Positions 1 to 8,410 of a stretch of DNA of 64,000 nucleotides are shown here, in pieces. Below the pieces are notes generated by a model that was not told where the DNA came from, did no database searches, and saw only the letters and a program-made list of their open reading frames with translations. The translations under genes and the position numbers were made by a program. How positions within the stretch are numbered: position 1 is the stretch's first letter; the number at the start of each line of letters is the position of its first letter. The DNA comes from Arthrobacter sp. B0490 (lineage in GTDB: Bacteria > Actinomycetota > Actinomycetes > Actinomycetales > Micrococcaceae), in contig NZ_PJIR01000003.1 in NCBI RefSeq assembly GCF_002929355.1, forward strand, positions 248,001 to 312,000, given 5' to 3'.

Positions 1-192
1 GCGGATGAGGACGACCTGCGCGGTGCTCTCCAGCTGCGCTGCTGCGGCGCGGGCGAGCGCCGTCTTCCCGACGCCGGCGGCACCGACCATCAGCACGCCG
101 GCCGAGCCGGGCGCGGCGAGGCCCGCCAGGATCGCGGCGACCTCGTCGGAGCGTTCGAGCAACGGCCAGGCACCCGTGTAGTCGTCGGTCAT
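1..192 (-). CDS. LuxR-family ATPase regulator, N-terminal fragment (cut by window edge)
   Basis: Only the first 64 codons are in the window. They read as the start of a P-loop ATPase: a short N-terminal segment with LLERSDEV (residues 11-18), then a Walker A motif GAAGVGKT at residues 37-44. The layout matches the two giant LuxR regulators at 18776-21493 and 21493-24123, whose Walker A motifs lie at residues 36-43, so I infer the same class (ATPase plus C-terminal LuxR helix-turn-helix), although the C-terminus is not visible. The ATG start at 192 has a GGGAG ribosome-binding site about 9 nt upstream. The gap upstream carries an ACTACTTGC box in the gene's own orientation. Confidence 0.75.
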   Translation of the reverse strand, partial: MTDDYTGAWPLLERSDEVAAILAGLAAPGSAGVLMVGAAGVGKTALARAAAAQLESTAQVVLIR

Positions 193-637
193 CACGCCGG
201 GTCTCCCGTGTTGATCAGCAGAGTCATAGCCAGTTCCCCTCCAGCTCGCCTGACCTGCTCAGGCGTCCGCCCCGACCATTGCGTCGTCGACCAGGTCGTT
301 TCGCCGAATCCTACTCGACAATATGCGGGCGGCGCAGTAAGAGCGCTCCCACAAGCAAGTAGTCCCCTCCATGAAGCGAGTACCCGCCTTCGTTTGCCAC
401 TGGGCGGTACATGAAGCGCGAGCGAATTCGGGCCGCCCCCAGACTGCAGGCCATGACAGCTGATGAGGACCAGGACCCTCCCATCCCCGAGTATCTCGAG
501 GGGAGCTCCCTGAAACGCGTCCACACCGATCCGGACGCCGACAAGGCTGAGCCTGACACGACCGGGGACCCGCGGGGCACGAGTCCGGACGAATAGGTGG
601 TTCCCCCGCAAAGCACAAGGGCCGAGCGGACTTGCCC
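193..637. other. Upstream region of the left-edge LuxR gene, with ACTACTTGC box
   Basis: This 445-bp gap lies between the left-edge LuxR gene and the small protein at 638-877. On the minus strand it carries TACTTGC (355-361, within ACTACTTGC at 355-363) and TACTCGC (376-382), two heptamers in the same orientation exactly 21 bp apart, about two helical turns. A third related site, CTACTCG, is on the plus strand at 311-317. The boxes are about 160-190 bp upstream of the LuxR ATG, suitable for an activator site. A short acidic reading frame on the plus strand is listed separately; the longer reading frames here have no coding character. Confidence 0.55.
411..596 (+). CDS. Possible small acidic protein
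   Basis: An open frame of 61 codons, or 47 codons if translation starts at the internal ATG at 453. From 453 the product is strongly acidic and rich in Asp, Glu and Pro (for example DEDQDPPIPEYLEG), and about three quarters of third codon positions are G or C, as in real genes of this genome. The ribosome-binding site is weak for either start. No family is recognised. The frame lies over the presumed upstream control region of the left-edge LuxR gene on the other strand, so it could equally be chance. Confidence 0.35.
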   Translation: MKRERIRAAPRLQAMTADEDQDPPIPEYLEGSSLKRVHTDPDADKAEPDTTGDPRGTSPDE

Positions 638-877
638 CTAGGCCAACTCCGTCGCCACTTGATGGGCCGCGTGGTTCTCCGCTGCCAGTCGACGGGCGGT
701 GTCCTCGCGGATAATTTCGAGGGCACTACGCGTCTGGCGGAGCTCCCGGCGTTCGGCGATGACGAACCTGCAGGTCCGGTACACGCCGGGCAGGGAGAAC
801 AGCACGCCGTACAGCATGAAGGGTTTGGCCCGTTCGAACTCACGCTGGTCCCGCATGACGCGTCTGCGCTCTTCCAT
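638..877 (-). CDS. Small membrane-associated hypothetical protein (79 aa)
   Basis: The ATG at 877 was chosen because a strong Shine-Dalgarno sequence (GGGGGAGG) sits about 9 nt upstream; a longer frame to 934 lacks one. The product begins with a charged segment (MEERRRVMRDQREFERAK), continues with one hydrophobic stretch (about residues 19-40, PFMLYGVLFSLPGVYR) and ends with a charged, probably helical tail rich in Arg, Glu and Ala. It could be a single-pass or peripheral membrane protein. No known domain is recognised. It stands alone between pth and the left-edge LuxR gene, co-directional with both. Confidence 0.6.
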   Translation of the reverse strand: MEERRRVMRDQREFERAKPFMLYGVLFSLPGVYRTCRFVIAERRELRQTRSALEIIREDTARRLAAENHAAHQVATELA

Positions 878-1057
878 CGCCGAACCTCCCCCTCGTATCC
901 CCGGGCAATGGCCCTGAGCATACGTGGACCGCACACGACATTCAGCGCATTGACGGTCGCGGCGCGCGCAAACCGTGGGGAATAGGTTCGGCCTACCGCC
1001 CCAGCGCTCCGCGAGGTGAAAAGTAGACCGGGCGACGCTCGCTCCATTCCCGCACCG

Positions 1058-1642
1058 CTAGGCGGGGGTGTGGAACTTCTGCTGGGCTGCAGTCAGCCCG
1101 TCGCGAATTAGAAGTTCGACGGCGTCTGCTGCATCGTCGAGGAGGAACGGTAGTTCCTTCTTCTCCACCGTGCCGAAGTCCTTGAGCACGAAGTCCGCGG
1201 GGTCCTGGCGTCCGGGCGGGCGTCCGACGCCGACGCGCACACGATAGTAGTCCTTGGTGCCGAGGGCCTTGCTGATATCGCGCAACCCGTTGTGTCCGCC
1301 CTCCCCCCCGCCGGACTTGAGCTTGAGGGTGTTGAAGGTTATGTCGATCTCATCGTGCACAACGATCACATGATCGGGGGCCACGTCGTGAAAGCGGGAG
1401 AGCGCGGAGACCGGCCCACCGGTGATGTTCATATAGGTGAGCGGTTTCGCCAGGACCAGGCGCGGACCGCCGATGCCCATCCGTCCCTCGAGCGTGACGG
1501 CCTGCGCCTTCGAGGAGGTGAAGCGGCCACTCATCCGCGTGGCGAGGAGGTCGAGGACCATCTGGCCGACGTTGTGGCGGTTGCCGGCGTAGCCGGGCCC
1601 GGGGTTACCGAGCCCGACTACGAGCCAGGTGTCAGTGGACAC
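1058..1642 (-). CDS. pth: Peptidyl-tRNA hydrolase
   Basis: Cytoplasmic enzyme that cleaves the ester bond of peptidyl-tRNAs released from stalled ribosomes and so recycles tRNA. The 194-aa product has the usual length. It shows the GLGNPG motif (residues 10-15) and the family's active-site residues in register: N13, H23, N72, D97 and N118, equivalent to N10, H20, N68, D93 and N114 of the E. coli enzyme. It starts with GTG 11 nt after the rplY stop codon and is very probably cotranscribed with rplY, a common actinobacterial arrangement. Confidence 0.97.
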   Translation of the reverse strand: MSTDTWLVVGLGNPGPGYAGNRHNVGQMVLDLLATRMSGRFTSSKAQAVTLEGRMGIGGPRLVLAKPLTYMNITGGPVSALSRFHDVAPDHVIVVHDEIDITFNTLKLKSGGGEGGHNGLRDISKALGTKDYYRVRVGVGRPPGRQDPADFVLKDFGTVEKKELPFLLDDAADAVELLIRDGLTAAQQKFHTPA

Positions 1643-1653
1643 CGGTTGCTTGC

Positions 1654-2304
1654 CTACTTCTCGTCGGCGTCGGTGACGACGGCGCTGGAATCGGCATCGC
1701 CGGCGGTCGCGCCTTCGGAGGTGCCTTCGACGTCGGCGTCGGTCTCAGGGGTCTCGCCGAGGTCCTGGACCGTGGGTGCCATGAGGTTGACGATGAGCGT
1801 CTCGGCGTCGGTGAGGAGGGTGACGCCCTGCGGCAGCACGATGTCGGAGGCGTGGATGTGCTCTCCGACCTCGCGGCCTTCGATGTTGACCGTGAGGGTC
1901 TCGGGCAGGTGGGTGGCCTCGGCCTCGACGAGGACCGTGTTGGCCTCGAGGTTGAAGGCGACGTCGACGGCGGGCTCGCCCTCGACGTGGATGGCGACGT
2001 CGACCTGGACCTTCTCGCCGCGGCGGACGGTCAGCAGGTCGAGGTGCTCGACGATGCGCTTGAGCTGGTTGCGCTGGATGTCCTTGACGAGGGCCAGGTG
2101 ATCCTCGCCGTTGATGTCCAGCGTCAGCAGGGCGTTGGGGGTGCGAACGGCCAGCGTGGTCGCCTTCGCAGGCAGCAGGATGTGGATGGGATCCGCGCCG
2201 TGGCCGTAGACGACGGCGGGGATCATGTTGGCGCGGCGGGCCTGGCGGGCCGAACCCTTGCCGAACTCGGTGCGGACGTGTGCGGCGAGCTTCTGCTCGG
2301 ACAT
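1654..2304 (-). CDS. rplY: 50S ribosomal protein L25 / general stress protein Ctc
   Basis: Binds 5S rRNA in the large ribosomal subunit. The 216-aa product is the long Ctc form: an N-terminal L25 domain (about residues 5-95, with RRANMIPAVVYG), the C-terminal TL5-type beta domain, and an acidic disordered tail (DADVEGTSEGATAGD and following). The ATG at 2304 was chosen over an upstream extension to 2451 because a CAGGAGA ribosome-binding site lies just before it and the conserved domain starts there. It is followed by pth. The 281-bp gap upstream, shared with the divergent VanZ gene, should hold its promoter. Confidence 0.95.
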   Translation of the reverse strand: MSEQKLAAHVRTEFGKGSARQARRANMIPAVVYGHGADPIHILLPAKATTLAVRTPNALLTLDINGEDHLALVKDIQRNQLKRIVEHLDLLTVRRGEKVQVDVAIHVEGEPAVDVAFNLEANTVLVEAEATHLPETLTVNIEGREVGEHIHASDIVLPQGVTLLTDAETLIVNLMAPTVQDLGETPETDADVEGTSEGATAGDADSSAVVTDADEK

Positions 2305-2585
2305 GGTTTCTCCTGAACGGTTGCGGCTCCTCGCCGTAAGCGGGAGCACTGGGACGTTACCGGGGCGGAAGGAACACGCGTGAGGCAGTCGTCTAGAAAC
2401 CAGTAGAGTCGCTAGCCACCGTCGATCACGGAGTACGGCCGAATAGTTCATCCGGCCCGCTCCCTCGCCTAGGCATCGCGCTCCATGTTACAGGAGCTCA
2501 AGCGGTCGAACGTCCCCCAAGTTCGGGAGACCATAATGGAGCGACTCCCCCACCGGCCGTCCGGCCTCCCCTTAAAGGACTCACC

Positions 2586-3038
2586 GTGAGCACAGCCCCG
2601 CGCCCCTCCCCTAGGTACAGGACCGTGAGCGTGGCGCTCTGCGCGGCATGGCTCCTTGCGGTCGCGATGATCGTGCTGTGGCCGACACCGGTGGACCGCG
2701 CTGGGGGCGGCACCCTTCGGCGCGGGCTCGAATACCTCTACGCGCATGGATTGCCGACCTTCGTCACGTACAGCTTGGTCGAGTTCACCGCAAACGTTCT
2801 GATGTTCGTCCCTCTGGGCCTGTTCTGGTTCCTGCTGACTCCGCGGCACTGGCGTAGGTGGGCACCAGTAGTTGGCCTAGTGCTCTCCGCTGCGATCGAG
2901 GCCACCCAGCACATCCTGCTCCCCCAGCGCTTCGCCACTCCCTATGACGTGCTTGCCAATACTTTGGGCGCAACCCTCGGAGCGCTCATCGCCGCCGCCC
3001 TTCAACTCAACTCGGCGTCACCGCGACAGGAACTCTGA
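2586..3038 (+). CDS. VanZ-like membrane protein
   Basis: The 150-aa product has four hydrophobic segments (about residues 15-32, 62-84, 92-108 and 120-140) and the family signature: NVLMFVPLGL in the second segment, then E-x-x-Q in IEATQ, and DVLANTLGATLG before the last helix. VanZ proteins of enterococcal glycopeptide-resistance clusters lower teicoplanin sensitivity; the function of the many actinobacterial homologues is not settled. The GTG start follows an AAAGGA ribosome-binding site. It is the first gene of the accessory block and divergent from rplY. A role in envelope or polymer assembly is inferred from position only. Confidence 0.85.
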   Translation: MSTAPRPSPRYRTVSVALCAAWLLAVAMIVLWPTPVDRAGGGTLRRGLEYLYAHGLPTFVTYSLVEFTANVLMFVPLGLFWFLLTPRHWRRWAPVVGLVLSAAIEATQHILLPQRFATPYDVLANTLGATLGALIAAALQLNSASPRQEL

Positions 3039-3062
3039 CGCCGAGTCGCCGGGAAAGCCCAA

Positions 3063-3109
3063 GGTTCACACAGGTCACACTCTGACGTCCGCTGTTACAG
3101 GTGTGAACC
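3063..3109. repeat. Inverted repeat upstream of ugd
   Basis: GGTTCACAC (3063-3071) and GTGTGAACC (3101-3109) are perfect 9-bp inverted copies separated by 29 bp; an additional GGTCACAC lies between them at 3073-3080. The pair lies 48-94 bp before the ugd start codon. With no U-run it does not look like a terminator for the VanZ gene. A two-site operator or a 5' leader hairpin controlling the ugd-phosphatase pair is more likely. Confidence 0.55.
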
Positions 3110-3156
3110 CCGTTAGAATCGGCACGACTGGGACCTTCTCTTGAGGACAAACACAT

Positions 3157-4470
3157 ATGCGTATTTCCGTGATCGGTTGCGGCTATCTGGGGGCAGTACA
3201 CGCGGCGTGCATGGCGAAGTTGGGCCATGACGTGATCGGTATTGATGTCGACCCGCGGAAGATCGGCGACCTGCAGGCCGGCCGTGCTCCATTCTTCGAA
3301 CCCGGCTTGCCCGAACTCCTCGACGAGGTGCTCGCCACCGGGCGGCTGAAGTTCAGCGCCGACATGGCCGACGCGAAGGGGGCTGAGGTGCACTTCCTCT
3401 GCGTCGGCACTCCCCAGAGAAAGGGCGAGTACGCAGCCGACATGCGCTACGTCGACGGCGCCTTCACTTCCCTGCTCGACTCCCTCGAGCCGGGCAACGT
3501 CGTAGTCGGTAAATCCACGGTGCCGGTCGGCACTGCTGCACGTCTAGCAGACGAACTCGCTGAAAGCCACCCCGACGCTATCCTCGCTTGGAACCCCGAG
3601 TTCCTCCGCGAAGGCTTCGCGGTCAAGGACACGCTCTCGCCAGACCGGTTTGTATACGGGGTGCCGGAGGGCCATGCCGGTGAACGAGCCACCTCCGCCC
3701 TCGACGAGGTGTACAGCACTCCACTGTCCCTCGGTACGCGCCGGCTGGTAGCCGACTACGCCACCGCCGAGCTCGTCAAAGCTGCAGCCAACTCCTTCCT
3801 GGCCACGAAAATCTCCTTCATCAACGCGATGGCCGAGGTCTGCGAAGTCACCGGCGCTGACGTGACTGTCCTTGCTGACGCCATCGGAATGGACGAGCGC
3901 ATCGGTCGCAAGTTCCTCAACGCCGGTATCGGGTTCGGCGGTGGCTGCCTACCCAAGGACATTCGCGCGTTTATGGCGCGCGCGGGAGAACTGGGCGCTG
4001 ACCAGGCGCTCACGTTCCTTCGCGAGGTCGACGACATCAATGTTCGGCGCCGGATCCGTGTGGTCGACCTGACGCGTACCCTGGTCGGCGGCTCGCTTCT
4101 TGGAAAGCGCATAACCGTCCTTGGAGCTGCTTTCAAACCCAACAGCGACGACGTCCGTGACTCCCCAGCGCTGAGCATTGCGGCTCAGCTGCAACTACAG
4201 GGTGCGGATGTGACAGTCACTGATCCACAAGCGATTAACGGCGCGCGTCAGCGATTCCCGGAGCTCACATATGAACCGCATTTCGAGCGTGCGATGGAAA
4301 GCACGGATGCGCTCCTCCTTCTCACGGAGTGGCAGGTGTACCGGGAGATGAAACCGGAGCAAGCTGCGCGGTTCGTCCATACCAAGAACATTCTAGATGG
4401 GCGCAATGTGCTGAACTCGTCCGAGTGGCGTGCAGCAGGATGGAACTACAAGGGCATCGGAAAGCCATGA
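3157..4470 (+). CDS. ugd: UDP-glucose 6-dehydrogenase (copy 1)
   Basis: Oxidises UDP-glucose to UDP-glucuronate with two NAD+. The 437-aa product has the N-terminal Rossmann motif GCGYLG (residues 7-12), the central helical domain (KAAANSFLATKISFINA) and the catalytic cysteine C264 in GFGGGCLPKD, then the C-terminal UDP-binding domain with FKPNSDDVRDSP. It starts with ATG after a GAGGA ribosome-binding site. It overlaps the following phosphatase gene by 4 nt (ATGA). It should feed the exopolysaccharide locus to its right. A second copy at 39870-41279 serves the other polysaccharide locus. Confidence 0.95.
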   Translation: MRISVIGCGYLGAVHAACMAKLGHDVIGIDVDPRKIGDLQAGRAPFFEPGLPELLDEVLATGRLKFSADMADAKGAEVHFLCVGTPQRKGEYAADMRYVDGAFTSLLDSLEPGNVVVGKSTVPVGTAARLADELAESHPDAILAWNPEFLREGFAVKDTLSPDRFVYGVPEGHAGERATSALDEVYSTPLSLGTRRLVADYATAELVKAAANSFLATKISFINAMAEVCEVTGADVTVLADAIGMDERIGRKFLNAGIGFGGGCLPKDIRAFMARAGELGADQALTFLREVDDINVRRRIRVVDLTRTLVGGSLLGKRITVLGAAFKPNSDDVRDSPALSIAAQLQLQGADVTVTDPQAINGARQRFPELTYEPHFERAMESTDALLLLTEWQVYREMKPEQAARFVHTKNILDGRNVLNSSEWRAAGWNYKGIGKP

Positions 4471-5057
4471 ACGAACGTGACGCCCAGACAGACTCCTACG
4501 CCCAGCCCTTCCGCATTCTGATGGTATGTACGGGCAACATCTGCAGATCTCCTATGGCAGAGCGACTGTTGCAGGCCCAACTGGACCAGCGATTCCCAGG
4601 TCAATTCATTGTAGAAAGTGCGGGAACAGGCGCGCTTGTGGGCAGTCCGATCGACCCGCTAGTTGCCGCCTATATCCGTGACCTTGGGGGCAACTCCGAT
4701 TCTTTCTCCGCTCGGCAGCTCGTGCCGGAAATCCTAGCGAACAAAGATTTAGTACTCGCGCTAACGCGTGAACATCGAAGTAAAATTGTAGAAATGTCAC
4801 CCGCCCTACTCCGACGGGTGTTCACTATCCGACAGTTATCCCAGTTACTGAATGAAACAAATCCAGACGTATCGCTCACTGGTGCAGCGCGGTGGCGCGC
4901 GGCATTACCGATGGCACTACGTGCTCGCTCGAGGGACCTAGCGACAACTCCAGAGATGTGGGATGTAGTTGATCCCTACCGGCGGGGAAACGTCCTATAT
5001 CAACAAATGAGGGCAGAGCTCGCGCCAGCTGTTGAACGACTCGGCAGATTTGGATAG
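4467..5057 (+). CDS. Low-molecular-weight protein-tyrosine phosphatase (Wzb-like)
   Basis: The 196-aa product carries the P-loop CTGNICRS with nucleophile C21 and R27 (C-x5-R) and, near the C-terminus, the general-acid aspartate in VVDPYRRG. Such phosphatases dephosphorylate the tyrosine-rich tail of Wzc-type autokinases and control polymer length and export; the likely partner is the kinase at 12536. The start at 4467 was chosen for its ATGA overlap with ugd; an upstream frame to 4329 lies inside ugd. It is about 40 residues longer than the E. coli protein, because of a short N-terminal extension and an insert in the second half. The coding sequence is noticeably AT-richer than ugd. Confidence 0.9.
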   Translation: MNERDAQTDSYAQPFRILMVCTGNICRSPMAERLLQAQLDQRFPGQFIVESAGTGALVGSPIDPLVAAYIRDLGGNSDSFSARQLVPEILANKDLVLALTREHRSKIVEMSPALLRRVFTIRQLSQLLNETNPDVSLTGAARWRAALPMALRARSRDLATTPEMWDVVDPYRRGNVLYQQMRAELAPAVERLGRFG

Positions 5058-5774
5058 TCACAACTAGAAGTTTAGTCTGATCAGTACCCTCTCGAACTAA
5101 AGGTCAGTTCTACTAGCTAAACAACATATGAAGCCAGTAGAAATCCATTTTGAATAATCGAGCGACTTGCCGTAAACCTAGAATTGCAACACGCGGGCTC
5201 GATTAGCATGCAAACGTCTGAAAACGGATCAAGAAATCGGCTGGATGCAGAACCACCAGAGGAAACAAGACGCACCGCCATCCACGCCACGCTGCCAAAT
5301 AAGATTTCGCACCTGTACTCACTGGATTCAAGGACAGATGAGAGGTGAACCGAGCAAGCAAAGCGCTACGAATCAATACGCTCCCTGACGTAAGCACCTC
5401 AATCAAGAGAACGGTGTTCCAAGAGATAAAGAAAACCGCCCGAAGCTCCGAAATCTTTGGAAAGGATTGAGGAAACCCCGGAAAGTATAATTCTTCCTTT
5501 CTCTCACGATACTCCGTGCTCAGCGTGCGCCACGAGAACAGGGGCAAACACCGTGCGACGGACGAGCCTCAACGTCACCTAGACCTGGCCAGCAGCAACT
5601 GACAGCGATTCGCGCCTCCCGCACAATCAATACCCACCGTGCACGGTTCTCCTGGATTCCGCTCGTAAGCCACCGCGTCCTGTTATACATGGGAGACGCC
5701 GAAGCCAAACGAGCCGCTGCAAATCAGCAGCTCGTCAACGATGCCGACTGGGTGCCGACCCACGCCAACTTCGC
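5058..5774. other. AT-richer intergenic region, no clear intact gene
   Basis: The 717-bp region between the convergent phosphatase and polymerase genes has markedly more A and T than the rest of the window, especially 5058-5520. The minus-strand frames here (5203-5547, 5520-5708) have no family signature, no good ribosome-binding site and no normal codon use. The right part contains a plus-strand frame with coding character but no start, listed as a probable gene remnant. I see no transposase, tRNA or att-like repeat. It looks like a scar from gene loss or acquisition at the low-GC end of the locus. Confidence 0.5.
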
Positions 5775-5834
5775 TCAGGGAGACGAAGAACGCAGAACTT
5801 TCGGCCCGTACGGCTTCTCTACGGTTCGGTCTTG
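5491..5834 (+). pseudogene. Probable 3' remnant of an unidentified gene
   Basis: On the plus strand the frame from 5491 to the TGA at 5832-5834 is open with no stop and has protein-like composition from about 5581: stretches such as GDAEAKRAAANQQLVNDADW and THANFAQGDEERRTFGPYGF, with mostly G or C at third positions. There is no start codon with a ribosome-binding site and a stop closes the frame at 5488-5490. It overlaps the last 60 nt of the polymerase gene on the other strand. I read it as the C-terminal end of a decayed gene. I do not recognise its family. Confidence 0.35.
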
Positions 5835-7193
5835 ACCCGCCCGGTCACCTCTCGAGTTTAGAGAGATGAGTGTAAACACGAGCACCATCGGCGCGCTAAG
5901 AGCCCAAAATGTACCAGTCAACATTATTCCGCAGAGAAAGGCGATTACCGCCGAGCCGGCCGCTCCAGCTTTCACCTCACGATAAAGACCGCCCCACTTT
6001 AACCAACTTGCCAACATCAATACGAATGCGATTGTCCCGAATATTCCAAGCTGCAGAAAGATGAAGATATAACCATTGTCGGCCGCAACCCCTCCGAGGG
6101 GATAGTCCGATAAAGGGGAGATGCCTGGAAAGCTATCTGCAACCGGACCTGACGCCCCCACGCCGTATCCTAATGGAGAAGCTGCTGCCAACTCGAGAGA
6201 CACTGGAATGGTCACCTGTTGCCGGACACTTAACGAATAGTCCTTTTGCAAACCGAACAATGACCCAAGACGGTCAACCGCTACGTCAATGCGCTCGGGA
6301 GCAACAGACGCGATCACCAACAAGGCACTTGAGAGTAGGCCAATCAGCCCTAGCAACGCGGTCCCGTGCCAACGCCCCTCTTTGGCACGGCCGAGCCGCA
6401 GTTGATGAAATACAAGGAAGACTACCGCTGTTGCTACGCCTACTAGGGCACTTCTCTGCAACACGAGAAAGGTGGTCGCCGACGCAGAGATTCCCACTAA
6501 TAGTAGTAGTGGTCCCGCGCGCCGAATGCCTAGGCTTGCGATTCTCGCCCAAGCCCAGACCGCGCTTGCCCCTGCAAGTATGGACAGATCTTGCCCCGTG
6601 GACATAAGCCCGATGAGCCGAGTCTGCGTTCCCACTTGGAAGGAGGATCCCGCCCCAAGAACCGACGCTAATTCCTGAGCGTTCAACCCGGTAATCGACT
6701 GGCGAAGCGCAACTGCCATGTTCAGCAGAACGATTGCGAGCAACACGCGCCGAACGACTGACTCGCTGCGTTCCGATAACATCGCACTTTGAATCACAAC
6801 GGCCGCGCCGAGGGCAACTGTTAGCGCTCGCAAGCCATAAGTTGAATATTGCACATGGTGCCACAAGGTAAGCGCCCACGACAAGAATGCGCACGCCACA
6901 AATACCCACAGCCAAATCATCGCCGGAGAGATAGGGCGGTTTACACGCCCGCCGCGGGTCAGCGAAACTACTGCCGCCAAGACTAGCAACGCATCAGGAA
7001 GCAATCCGCTGATAGTAGCAAGCACTCCAACCTGTCGAGACAAGACTCCCGTACTGCCGTAAAAAATGATTGCGACGCACAAGCAGAGAGCAATGGCAAC
7101 TTCGCGCGGTCTCGCGTGAGGAAAGAATTTGGCGCTACGCGTTTTTCTCGCCGCTATAGAATCCACAACTCGACGATTCGAATCAGGCTTCAC
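5775..7193 (-). CDS. O-antigen polymerase/ligase (Wzy/WaaL-like) membrane protein
   Basis: A 472-aa polytopic membrane protein with about ten hydrophobic segments and the long extracytoplasmic loop typical of O-antigen polymerases and ligases (around SPLGYGVGASGPVADSFPG, with an aromatic and aspartate-rich stretch before the last helices). In a Wzx/Wzy pathway it would join exported repeat units outside the membrane. The start was placed at GTG 7193 because it overlaps the upstream flippase stop as GTGA; an ATG-type extension to 7337 would run far into that gene. Together with the flippase next door it defines the pathway type. Confidence 0.85.
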   Translation of the reverse strand: MKPDSNRRVVDSIAARKTRSAKFFPHARPREVAIALCLCVAIIFYGSTGVLSRQVGVLATISGLLPDALLVLAAVVSLTRGGRVNRPISPAMIWLWVFVACAFLSWALTLWHHVQYSTYGLRALTVALGAAVVIQSAMLSERSESVVRRVLLAIVLLNMAVALRQSITGLNAQELASVLGAGSSFQVGTQTRLIGLMSTGQDLSILAGASAVWAWARIASLGIRRAGPLLLLVGISASATTFLVLQRSALVGVATAVVFLVFHQLRLGRAKEGRWHGTALLGLIGLLSSALLVIASVAPERIDVAVDRLGSLFGLQKDYSLSVRQQVTIPVSLELAAASPLGYGVGASGPVADSFPGISPLSDYPLGGVAADNGYIFIFLQLGIFGTIAFVLMLASWLKWGGLYREVKAGAAGSAVIAFLCGIMLTGTFWALSAPMVLVFTLISLNSRGDRAGQDRTVEKPYGPKVLRSSSP

Positions 7194-8410
7194 TGCGCTA
7201 CTTCGTTCGGCTGCCTGCGAAAGGCGAGATATATCATTACCAATCCCACTATAAGAGCGAACGTGGACCCAAGAAGGACCGCTAAGTAAGTACTGACGGC
7301 GGCTAGCCAAAAATAGGAACTCCAAGTGAGCAGACAACCAATCCCGGTTACCGTACTCGCGAGGAGCAAGTGGCCGCGCACCGTCAGCACGTTCAGCGCG
7401 GAAGCCGCAATAGCTTGGACACTAACGCCTATACTGAAAAGAAGAACAAGCAACGGTAAATCGGTATAGGCATCAGGAAGTACCGCTCTTGCCACGTATG
7501 CCGCTACAATTACGGCTACTAACCCCGGAAGTAGAGCCAGCACCGCCGCCTGCAGTTGGTTGCGCGTAAATCGCCCATGATTAGCTGCTGCGGCCTCACG
7601 GAAAGTGATGGCGGACCGCATCTGCGGGAGGCTGCTCTGCAACTCGGTAAGACTGAGGGCGATAGCAACCACTGCGGCTTCTTGCGCACCTGCGTAGGCC
7701 GCCGTGGCAAGTATCGGAATTCGCGCAAGAACCTGAGTAAGACCCTGGCTCAGAAAATATGGGAAAGACTGTCTGTACGACGCTCCAACTGCCGCCCGTG
7801 CCATACGCACTTTGGGTCGAGGTAGAACAGAGGATCGGAGGGCGAAAATAGCAACAATTTGGAATACTATGTATGCGGACGCGACGGTGGTGGCTGAAAG
7901 ATCCGCGTAGAACCACACCATAGCGCTAACAGCGAGCGAGCCGAGCGGAATGATCCCACGCCAGGCCGTACTTCGACCAAAATGACCCGCCCCATACTGA
8001 CTCCAGGAGAGGTTGTTGAAAAGTCCTCCAAGGAATATAGAGATACCAGTGAGAATCGCTAATACATTAGAAAGTCCGTCAATCGGCTGTACTAAAACCA
8101 TCAGGCAAGTCAACGTGGTAGCTACCAACAGCTGCTGCGGTATTTGAGCAGCTATCAGGTTTTTTGCATCATCGAATGAGCCGCCTGCCGAACATTTGAG
8201 AATGATCGACTGCATGCCGAAGCAGACCAAGTAGCCACCCACTGCGGTGCAAGCCATGAATACCGCCAGGACACCTCTTTCCGCTGGACCGAGGAGAAAC
8301 GCCGTTGCGAATGTAAGCCCGGCACTGCCAGCTAGACTCAATATTTGCGCCGAATATGGCAGCAACCGCTTAATTAGTGGGGTAGTAAGCTTCACCTCAC
8401 TCTTATCCAT
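7190..8410 (-). CDS. Polysaccharide flippase (Wzx/MATE-like)
   Basis: A 406-aa protein made almost entirely of 11-12 hydrophobic helices, with a PLIKRLLPYSAQILSL amphipathic start typical of polysaccharide biosynthesis exporters. It should flip undecaprenyl-linked repeat units across the membrane. ATG 8410 has GGGGGAG about 10 nt upstream; GTG 8395 would overlap the upstream acyltransferase stop by exactly 4 nt (GTGA), as seen elsewhere in this operon, so five residues at the N-terminus are uncertain. It overlaps the polymerase gene by 4 nt. Confidence 0.85.
   Translation of the reverse strand: MDKSEVKLTTPLIKRLLPYSAQILSLAGSAGLTFATAFLLGPAERGVLAVFMACTAVGGYLVCFGMQSIILKCSAGGSFDDAKNLIAAQIPQQLLVATTLTCLMVLVQPIDGLSNVLAILTGISIFLGGLFNNLSWSQYGAGHFGRSTAWRGIIPLGSLAVSAMVWFYADLSATTVASAYIVFQIVAIFALRSSVLPRPKVRMARAAVGASYRQSFPYFLSQGLTQVLARIPILATAAYAGAQEAAVVAIALSLTELQSSLPQMRSAITFREAAAANHGRFTRNQLQAAVLALLPGLVAVIVAAYVARAVLPDAYTDLPLLVLLFSIGVSVQAIAASALNVLTVRGHLLLASTVTGIGCLLTWSSYFWLAAVSTYLAVLLGSTFALIVGLVMIYLAFRRQPNEVAQ

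Noticed and set aside
5203..5547. 114-codon minus-strand gene
   Set aside because: No ribosome-binding site, no domain and codon use unlike either the core or the EPS genes.
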